DNA from: Lachnospiraceae bacterium
GTDB lineage: Bacteria; Bacillota; Clostridia; Lachnospirales; Lachnospiraceae
Length of the DNA stretch: 17,382 bases
NCBI GenBank assembly: GCA_900771955.1
Contig: CAAGPW010000045.1
Span: 1-17,382, forward strand
Direction: 5' to 3'
The notes under the pieces were generated by a model that did no database searches, was not told the origin of the DNA, and worked only from the letters and a program-made list of their open reading frames with translations. Shown piece by piece: positions 7,795 through 13,468 of this stretch. Numbering within the stretch: position 1 is the first letter of the stretch; each line of letters opens with the position of its first letter. The position numbers and the translations under genes were made by a program.

Positions 7795-7818
7795 TAGCAA
7801 TAAAACATGTAATTGCTA
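7795..7818 (-). promoter_or_regulatory. Stem-loop immediately upstream of the thyA ribosome site
   Basis: TAGCAAT and ATTGCTA (minus strand 7818-7812 and 7801-7795) form a 7-bp stem with a 10-base loop. It ends right at the AAAGGAG ribosome site. It has no U-tract, so it is not a terminator for the peptidase gene; it may tune thyA translation or mRNA stability. Confidence 0.4.
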
Positions 7819-7820
7819 TT

Positions 7821-7849
7821 AGTTTATTATTTTTTGCCTGCTTATTCAA
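7821..7849 (-). promoter_or_regulatory. Predicted sigma-A promoter of the thyA operon
   Basis: TTGAAT (7849-7844), a 17-base spacer and TAAACT (7826-7821) lie between the upstream peptidase stop and thyA. They give a leader of about 35 bases that contains the 7795-7818 stem-loop. Confidence 0.5.
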
Positions 7850-7858
7850 GTGCAGATT

Positions 7859-9892
7859 TTAATCTGTTTGCCGATTCTGCTTTTCAATATAGACCGGATT
7901 CGTGTAATAATGGTTCCCCTGTGTATCCGCGATCTGGAACAGACAACAGTACGGATCGTCTGTTTCCATATCATCTACCGGCTTCATCTCAAAGGAAAAC
8001 GCTGCCGCATCCGAGACGTCATACGTATCTCCCACACCCGAGTTCATTTTCCACTGATCAAACGGTGCCACACTGCCGTCCTCATTAAAAACGATCTTTC
8101 TGGCAAAATAAAATGGGTACAGTTCGCTTCCGTCTTTGATCTGCACCTGATTCTTCTCCGGGAAATATCCGTTGGAAGCATCCGATATTCTGTAAAAACC
8201 GATCAGTTCCCCGGTCGGATGCTCCGCATCAACGCGGACATGCGCGTATACGCCGACCGACTTATCAAGTCCCGTTTCCGAATACAGGAACGGAATTACA
8301 TATTTACTGTAGGTATCCGTCCGCTCGATCTCACTTGCACAGCAGCGGATCGATGTGCCATTGTCATCTACAAGATAGAACATCTGTCCATCAAATGCTG
8401 TACTTAATTTTCCATCATCACTCAAATCCACATCATAGGAATCGAGCCATTCCACATAGGTTCCCTTGTAGTTTACATCCTCTTCCCAGATCTGATACGT
8501 TGCATGGCCGTAAGTCGCCATCTGTCCCTCATCCAGCTGCACATAATACTGCCCCGGTGCTGTTTCATCCGCCTCCGGTGTCACCTGATCCATATTCCAG
8601 TTCATGATCGGCTCTCCGGAAAGTGTTGCGGAAAAGTCCTTGACAAATGCAATATAGTTTTCACTGAAGCCGGTCTCGCTGTATGCTGCAAGCCATTCAT
8701 CCACATAATCTTTATTTTCATAAGGAAAATAGATCGCCATCCCATATGCCGATGAAATATTGGTATCCTGCGCCACAACACAGTCACGGATCGCGCCCTG
8801 CAGTTTTTTGCTCTGTTCCGGATACAGCCCCGACATCTTCTCACACAGGTCATAAAGATCAACCGTATCATACGTCGATGCATCCGCGATCTTGCCGAAG
8901 GTCTTTGCCTGATCCCTGCGCCTTGCGATCTTGGAATATCCGCCTGCCTTTAATTCATCCTCCGCAGCCATCACAAACGCATCGAGGCGTTCGATCACTG
9001 CATCTGTTTTGGACAGATCCATACAGGACAGGGAATAATCCGGAACCGAACGGTAATGCTCTTCATAATAACCCGCATAATCATCAATGATGCACTGCGC
9101 CGTTGCAACACCGTCGTAATGGCTGCCGTCTCCAAGTTCCCTTAAGAAATCATAATCCCACCCGTCTCCGGCTTCCATTTCCTCGGACGCGATCATATAA
9201 TCCGCATACGGTGACATCATGTCCGCCACCTCGATCATTCCCATCAGGCAGGCATCAAACCCCACCCAGGTAAATTTTTTCCCGTCCGCCGACATTTTAG
9301 TCGCACCGAGTGCACGATTCAGATCCTCCACCGAGAGCGCATCGTAATCATAGTTCTCATCCGCGCCATAACCAAGCACCGCTCCGCCGCCATGATTCCA
9401 GAATACCATGCCATACTGTTCTGCCGGCCAGGTCTGATAGGCATAATCCACAAAATCTGTCAGCGTATCCTGATCGGCCATGCTCCGCTCTCCCAGATCT
9501 GCACACTGCGTGAGCCCATCTGCCGTGAGTTCAAAAATACTGCAGCTATCATCCGGTATCTTACTGTTCCACCACTCACTGCTGCCTCCGGTACAGATTA
9601 AAACAGTCAGGTTATCCTCATTAAATCCGCTCTTTTGCATTTCACGGATATCCGCACTGGCAAGCCCTGACTCCGACTCAAGATTGGAACCGACCATATA
9701 GACCATCAGCACTTCTTTCGTACTCTGCCCGGAAACCTCCGGTATGCCGGTACTTTTTTCCATGCTCCTTTGTGTTTCGGTATCTGCCACATTCTGTTCA
9801 GCTTTCTGCCCGGCAGTTCTTATCTGTGCTCCACATCCGGATAAAGTCAGCCCGGCGCAAAGTACAAATGCCAATATTCTTCTTTTGCTCAT
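7859..9892 (-). CDS. Clostripain-family (C11) cysteine peptidase lipoprotein, copy 1
   Basis: This 677-residue surface lipoprotein starts MSKRRILAFVLCAGLTLSGC: a basic n-region, a hydrophobic core and lipobox LSGC with Cys20 as the lipidation site. The C11 catalytic domain spans about residues 61-425, beginning VLMVYMVGSNLESESG. It contains the His/Cys dyad as H167 in FWNHGGG and C215 in GFDACLMGMIE. About 230 further residues form a polar, probably beta-rich C-terminal region of unknown role. C11 enzymes cleave after Arg/Lys; the substrate here is unknown. GAGGGG lies 5 bases before the ATG. The gene is 35 bases after the putative anti-sigma gene with no terminator between, and is closely paralogous to the second C11 gene beyond the sigma factor. 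No clear terminator follows before thyA. Confidence 0.88.
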   Translation of the reverse strand: MSKRRILAFVLCAGLTLSGCGAQIRTAGQKAEQNVADTETQRSMEKSTGIPEVSGQSTKEVLMVYMVGSNLESESGLASADIREMQKSGFNEDNLTVLICTGGSSEWWNSKIPDDSCSIFELTADGLTQCADLGERSMADQDTLTDFVDYAYQTWPAEQYGMVFWNHGGGAVLGYGADENYDYDALSVEDLNRALGATKMSADGKKFTWVGFDACLMGMIEVADMMSPYADYMIASEEMEAGDGWDYDFLRELGDGSHYDGVATAQCIIDDYAGYYEEHYRSVPDYSLSCMDLSKTDAVIERLDAFVMAAEDELKAGGYSKIARRRDQAKTFGKIADASTYDTVDLYDLCEKMSGLYPEQSKKLQGAIRDCVVAQDTNISSAYGMAIYFPYENKDYVDEWLAAYSETGFSENYIAFVKDFSATLSGEPIMNWNMDQVTPEADETAPGQYYVQLDEGQMATYGHATYQIWEEDVNYKGTYVEWLDSYDVDLSDDGKLSTAFDGQMFYLVDDNGTSIRCCASEIERTDTYSKYVIPFLYSETGLDKSVGVYAHVRVDAEHPTGELIGFYRISDASNGYFPEKNQVQIKDGSELYPFYFARKIVFNEDGSVAPFDQWKMNSGVGDTYDVSDAAAFSFEMKPVDDMETDDPYCCLFQIADTQGNHYYTNPVYIEKQNRQTD

Positions 9893-9927
9893 GCAATCCC
9901 CTCTGCTCTTTTATCACACTGTCCTGT

Positions 9928-10611
9928 TTAGTTTTTTAACATTTCTTCCAACATCTGTTCAAAGGTATCACGTTCCATATGACTCGCTGTGAGATAATAG
10001 TAGATCCCATCCTTCTCAAATGCCGCATAATAACAGTTTTCCTTCGCACTTTCTCCCAGATATACCTCTTTTTTCGCTACCCTTGAGGCCTGTTTCAATA
10101 AATTTTCGGGTGCCTGCTGCCCGGATGCAGATACCTCCAGTGCGATCAGGTTTCCCTCCACTTCATAGTGGAGCGTCACGGTGTTATCATCCTGTTCGGA
10201 TGCTTCACCTTTGACCAGTGTTCCGCCCGGAATCAGCGTTTCAAAATCGAGTCCGAGCTTCTGTTCACATTTTTCCAAAGACGCCTCTGTGTCCTGATCC
10301 GGCATTCCAAATCCGCGAAAATTCTGCTCTTCCACCTGCTGATAATACATCTCATCCCCCGCCGGGTAGACCTGAACCAGCACAGTGATCGCCGCTGCCG
10401 CCGCAACTGCTGTCATTCCGAGCGCCACAATCTTCTGAAATGGCTTTTTTCCTTTTTTCGGCACTTCCGCCGTCTGTGGCATCTGTGTAACCTGTGCCGT
10501 CTGTGGCATCTGCGCCATCCGCTCCTCCTCTGCTCTCACTTTTTTTATCGTATCTGCGATCAAGGATTCGGGAGCATGCTGGTGATCTACATACTTCTTA
10601 TATTCTTCCAT
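9928..10611 (-). CDS. Putative anti-sigma factor, single-pass membrane protein
   Basis: This is a 227-residue protein with one transmembrane segment at about residues 61-81 (IVALGMTAVAAAAAITVLVQ). The cytosolic N-terminal part of about 60 residues begins MEEYKKYVDHQHAPESL, as many ECF anti-sigma proteins of clostridia do. It contains a two-copy repeat QMPQTAxVx. The outside domain (82-227) is acidic, with two cysteines. No zinc-binding anti-sigma motif is visible. The gene overlaps the sigma gene end, the classic arrangement for a sigma/anti-sigma pair. An ATG two codons upstream (10617) is possible, but GGAGG is only 3 bases from it and 9 from the chosen one. The function is inferred from topology and context rather than from a recognised catalytic motif. 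Confidence 0.65.
   Translation of the reverse strand: MEEYKKYVDHQHAPESLIADTIKKVRAEEERMAQMPQTAQVTQMPQTAEVPKKGKKPFQKIVALGMTAVAAAAAITVLVQVYPAGDEMYYQQVEEQNFRGFGMPDQDTEASLEKCEQKLGLDFETLIPGGTLVKGEASEQDDNTVTLHYEVEGNLIALEVSASGQQAPENLLKQASRVAKKEVYLGESAKENCYYAAFEKDGIYYYLTASHMERDTFEQMLEEMLKN
10469..10512 (-). repeat. 27-base-period direct repeat inside the anti-sigma gene
   Basis: An identical 17-base string occurs at 10469-10485 and 10496-10512, exactly nine codons apart. It encodes QMPQTA twice in the linker between the sigma-binding N terminus and the membrane segment. It looks like a slippage-made linker expansion and may vary between strains. Confidence 0.75.
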
Positions 10612-11104
10612 TCCCATATTCCTCCTTCAGCTTTTCTCCAAGCAGCTTTCTGCCTCTTGACAGCCATGTTTTTACTGTAGCCTCCTTGGTATCCAGTATG
10701 GCAGCAATGTCTTTTACCGCAAGCTGTTCATAATAGAACAGATGTATGACCTCCCGGTATTTATCCGGAAGTTCTTTTACCGCCTCGTAAACATCTGAAA
10801 AATCTTCCGCTTCCTCCGGTTCTTCCATCAACATTGCATCTTCATAAGAAGCCCGCTTTCTGTTCCACGCCGTAGTGGCAACACTCTTACACTGATTGAT
10901 GGTCACCCGTATCAGCCATGCTTTCAAATGTTCCTCACTTATAATACTGTTCTGATGCGACACGAGTTTCAAAAAAACAGTCTGAAATACATCTTCCGCC
11001 GTTTCTTTATTATTTGTATTCAGGCACGCCAGCCGATACACCATATCCGCATATGTACGGACTGCTGCCTCGGCATCCACCACATAATCCTCTGCTCTCT
11101 CCAT
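10598..11104 (-). CDS. ECF-type RNA polymerase sigma factor
   Basis: This 168-residue sigma-70 family protein has only regions 2 and 4, the definition of an ECF sigma. Region 2 spans about residues 12-80 (YADMVYRLACLNTNNKETAE, then DVFQTVFLKL). An acidic linker follows (EEPEEAEDFSD). Region 4 spans about 105-158 (ELPDKYREVIHLFYYEQL, KDIAAILDTKEATVKTWLSR), with the helix-turn-helix that reads the -35 element. The 3-prime end overlaps the putative anti-sigma gene by 14 bases. The ribosome site GAAGGG is rather far (11 bases) from the ATG. The gene lies between two paralogous C11 peptidase genes, which are its most obvious candidate targets. The leader holds a strong hairpin, so expression may depend on read-through. 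Confidence 0.93.
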   Translation of the reverse strand: MERAEDYVVDAEAAVRTYADMVYRLACLNTNNKETAEDVFQTVFLKLVSHQNSIISEEHLKAWLIRVTINQCKSVATTAWNRKRASYEDAMLMEEPEEAEDFSDVYEAVKELPDKYREVIHLFYYEQLAVKDIAAILDTKEATVKTWLSRGRKLLGEKLKEEYGNGRI

Positions 11105-11124
11105 ATGTGCTCTTTCCCTTCTGG

Positions 11125-11159
11125 TACGAAAAATATGCCTGCCAGCCGGCAGACATATT
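11125..11159 (-). terminator. Terminator-like hairpin between peptidase copy 2 and the sigma gene
   Basis: A 12-bp stem with one G-U pair (11159-11148 with 11143-11132, loop GGCT) is followed on the minus strand by TTTTCG. The U-tract is short, so it may be leaky. Both stem arms are identical to those of the purD terminator at 13423-13448. Confidence 0.7.
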
Positions 11160-11160
11160 C

Positions 11161-11190
11161 ATCTTAACATAACCATATATACAAAAGCAA
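11161..11190 (-). promoter_or_regulatory. Possible promoter of the sigma operon
   Basis: TTGCTT (11190-11185), an 18-base spacer and TAAGAT (11166-11161) lie just after the stop of peptidase copy 2. Transcription would start right at or before the 11125-11159 hairpin, which would then act as an attenuator. The match is moderate. Confidence 0.3.
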
Positions 11191-11192
11191 TT

Positions 11193-13196
11193 TTATTTCT
11201 CAATGTAAACCGGATTCGTATAATACTGATTGCCCTGCGTATCTGTAATGCGGAACAGGCAGCAGTAATCTGACACTTCATCCGGTTCCTGCATGGAAAT
11301 ACTGTAATCATTGGATAACGTGATCCAGGCTCCGGTTCCGGAATTGGATTTCCATTCGGAGAACGGTGTCACACTTCCGTCTTCATTAAACTGAATCTCC
11401 CTGGCAAACAGATATGCGCACACGCCATCTCCTTCATTTAATACGACCTGGTTTTTCTGTGGGAACAACGTGGAATCCGTGTCGATGTCATTGTAAAATC
11501 CGATCAGTTCTCCATCCGGATGCTCCGCATCCACACGCACATGCGCGTAAACACTTTCCGGAAGATCGGCATCCTTTCTCCAGAGCATAAGCGGGATCTC
11601 ATATTTTTTATAGTCCTCACCGCTCTCGATCTCAAGCGCACAGCAGTCGATGGACCCACCCGTTGCATCCGTTAAAAAGAAACGTTTTCCATCAAAGTTT
11701 GTATAAAGCTTGTCGTCATCTGATAAAGAAACATCACTGGACAGCATCCAGAGGATATAGGTTCCCTTATACCCGTCATCTTCCATCCACAGCTGATAAT
11801 CTGCATGACCGAGGTTATTCATCTGATCCTCGGTAAGCTGCACATAATATTCGCCCGGTGCCGCAGCGTCCTCCTGCGGTGTCGTATCCTCCACATTCCA
11901 GTCGGTGATCGGTTCTCCGGAAAGGGTAGCGGTAAAGTTTCTTACAAATCCGATATAATCGTCGCTGAATCCAATCTCCCCGTAAATATCCAGCCACGCA
12001 CCAACATATTCCTTGTTTTCATACGGAAAATAAATCGCCATTCCGTGTGTCATTGGAATATTGGATGCCTGCGCTACCACGCAGTCATCGATTGCCGCTT
12101 TTAACTCTTCCGACTCAACCGGATATAAATCCTCCATCTTTTCAGACAGATCATAGAGATCTACCGTATCATAAAATGTGTCTTCACTGACTTTTCCAAA
12201 TGTCTTGGCCTGATCCCTGATCTTTGCAATTCTGGAATAACCACCAGCCTGCAGCTCCTGTTCTGCCGCTATCACAAATGCATCCAGTTTTTCAATGACT
12301 GCATCCGTCTTTGAAAGATCCATACACGAAAGCGTATAATCCGGTACGTACAGATAATTGTCCTCATAATAGCTGCTGTATGCATCCAGAATACAGCCTG
12401 CAGCATCTGCTCCGCCGTAGTATCCATAATCCGTCATCTGACGCAGGAAAGAGTAATCCCATCCGTCTCCCGCTTCAAGTTCCTCCGATGCGATCATATA
12501 ATCCGAATAATCAGACAGCACATCAGCCACTTCGATCATCCCCATCAGGCATGCATCAAATCCGAGCCATTCAAATTTCTGTCCGTCCGCTGCCATTTTG
12601 GTACTGCCCAGTGCCTCATCCAGCTCCCGCATGGAAAGCGCATCATAGTTATAGTTTTCATCGGCGCCATAACCAAGGATTGCTCCTCCTCCGTGATTCC
12701 AGAGCACCATGCTGTAATCATCTGCCGAATAGGACTGGTAGGCAAAATCTACAAATCCGGATAAAGTGGTCGGATCTGCCATATCCCGCTCCCCAAGGGA
12801 AGCTACCTGATCCAATCCGTCTCCGGTCAGTTCAAATATTGCGCATTCATCATCCGGAATATCCGGATTCCACCAGTAATCGGTTCCGCCGGTACAGATT
12901 AAAACCGTCATCTCATCCTCGTCAAAACCACATTCCTGCATCTCTTCAATATCCGCGCTTGCAAGTCCCGACTCTGATTCAAGATTTGAGCCGACCATAT
13001 ATATCATAAGCACTTCTTTTGCATCCCCGCCGGATATTGCGGAAATATTCAGATCCTCCGCCGTTTCCTCATGATCCGTCACTCCCTGGAATCCATGCTC
13101 CGTTTTCTGTACGGAGGCTTTCTGCTCCATTTTGCCGCAGCCTGATACAAGTATTCCAAAACATAAAAGCAGTGCTGCTATTCTCCTTTTTTTCAT
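11193..13196 (-). CDS. Clostripain-family (C11) cysteine peptidase lipoprotein, copy 2
   Basis: This 667-residue surface lipoprotein is paralogous to the C11 gene at 7859-9892. The signal peptide MKKRRIAALLLCFGILVSGC has a lipobox with Cys20. The catalytic domain covers about residues 60-425, with H168 in LWNHGGG and C216 in GFDACLMGMIE; a polar C-terminal region of about 230 residues follows. By eye about two thirds of the catalytic-domain residues match copy 1, including ESESGLASADI and GYGADENY. An 11-codon longer frame exists, but MKKRRIA is preferred: it starts a normal signal peptide and has GGGAG 6 bases upstream. It has its own promoter, a leader of about 165 bases and a terminator-like hairpin downstream. 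An upstream small ORF ends one base before its ATG. The substrate is unknown. Confidence 0.88.
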   Translation of the reverse strand: MKKRRIAALLLCFGILVSGCGKMEQKASVQKTEHGFQGVTDHEETAEDLNISAISGGDAKEVLMIYMVGSNLESESGLASADIEEMQECGFDEDEMTVLICTGGTDYWWNPDIPDDECAIFELTGDGLDQVASLGERDMADPTTLSGFVDFAYQSYSADDYSMVLWNHGGGAILGYGADENYNYDALSMRELDEALGSTKMAADGQKFEWLGFDACLMGMIEVADVLSDYSDYMIASEELEAGDGWDYSFLRQMTDYGYYGGADAAGCILDAYSSYYEDNYLYVPDYTLSCMDLSKTDAVIEKLDAFVIAAEQELQAGGYSRIAKIRDQAKTFGKVSEDTFYDTVDLYDLSEKMEDLYPVESEELKAAIDDCVVAQASNIPMTHGMAIYFPYENKEYVGAWLDIYGEIGFSDDYIGFVRNFTATLSGEPITDWNVEDTTPQEDAAAPGEYYVQLTEDQMNNLGHADYQLWMEDDGYKGTYILWMLSSDVSLSDDDKLYTNFDGKRFFLTDATGGSIDCCALEIESGEDYKKYEIPLMLWRKDADLPESVYAHVRVDAEHPDGELIGFYNDIDTDSTLFPQKNQVVLNEGDGVCAYLFAREIQFNEDGSVTPFSEWKSNSGTGAWITLSNDYSISMQEPDEVSDYCCLFRITDTQGNQYYTNPVYIEK

Positions 13197-13197
13197 C

Positions 13198-13338
13198 TCA
13201 TTCTCCCTTGCTGGTTTTTCTCTCCCCATGCTCTTTTAAAGATGGTCCGGCGATGACGTATCCGCCGGACTGTCTGCATAAGAAGGCATAAGCATGCGTA
13301 TGCACAGTCATATTTTTTATAGCCTTATAATTTTTCAT
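13198..13338 (-). CDS. Possible 46-residue small ORF in the peptidase copy 2 leader
   Basis: A minus-strand frame starts MKNYKAIKNMTVHTHAYAFL at 13338 and ends with TGA one base before the ATG of the C11 peptidase, a spacing suited to translational coupling. The sequence has one Cys and a CRQSGGYVIAGP stretch, then a basic tail. It lacks a clear signal peptide or a recognised family. A weak GGGA lies about 9 bases before the ATG, overlapping the end of the palindrome region. It spans two inverted repeats, so the frame may be a by-product of structured leader RNA rather than a gene. Confidence 0.3.
   Translation of the reverse strand: MKNYKAIKNMTVHTHAYAFLCRQSGGYVIAGPSLKEHGERKTSKGE
13245..13270 (-). 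promoter_or_regulatory. Stem-loop in the peptidase copy 2 leader
   Basis: GTCCGGCG and CGCCGGAC form a perfect 8-bp GC-rich stem (13270-13263 with 13252-13245) with a 10-base loop, 48 bases before the peptidase ATG. No U-tract follows, so it is more likely a leader structure than a terminator. Confidence 0.5.
13286..13303. repeat. 18-base near-palindrome in the peptidase copy 2 leader
   Basis: GCATAAGCATGCGTATGC reads almost the same on both strands, with only one mismatched pair. It lies downstream of the predicted transcription start. It could be a regulator site or a small RNA hairpin. Confidence 0.4.
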
Positions 13339-13350
13339 AACAACATTCCC

Positions 13351-13364
13351 GTGATTGCAATCAC
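13351..13364. promoter_or_regulatory. Perfect 14-bp palindrome over the predicted start of transcription (candidate operator)
   Basis: GTGATTGCAATCAC is a perfect palindrome beginning 5 bases after the predicted -10 hexamer of the peptidase copy 2 promoter. A dimeric repressor bound here would block initiation. No regulator gene for it is obvious in the window. Confidence 0.45.
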
Positions 13365-13369
13365 CTATA

Positions 13370-13398
13370 ATACTACCTGACTTTATAAAAGGTTTCAA
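13370..13398 (-). promoter_or_regulatory. Predicted promoter of peptidase copy 2 (sigma-A or ECF type)
   Basis: TTGAAA (13398-13393), a 17-base spacer and TAGTAT (13375-13370) fit sigma-A. The same place contains TGAAAC followed by CTTT (13397 onward), the typical -35 core of many ECF sigma factors. The -10 does not match the classic ECF CGTA/CGTC, so the sigma assignment is open. Confidence 0.5.
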
Positions 13399-13414
13399 AT
13401 ATTCCAAAAATATT

Positions 13415-13448
13415 TCAAAAAAATATGCCTGCCCGCAGGCAGACATAT
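13415..13448 (-). terminator. Rho-independent terminator of purD
   Basis: An 11-bp stem (13448-13438 with 13433-13423, loop TGCG) is followed on the minus strand by a run of seven T. It lies about 20 bases after the purD stop. The stem arms are identical to those of the hairpin at 11132-11159. Confidence 0.88.
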
Positions 13449-13468
13449 CTACATTCCACTTATTTGTC

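Noticed and set aside
13197..13229. Upstream start of peptidase copy 2 (MGREKPARENE)
   Set aside because: It puts charged residues before the signal peptide and lacks a good ribosome site; the MKKRRIA start gives a normal lipoprotein signal.
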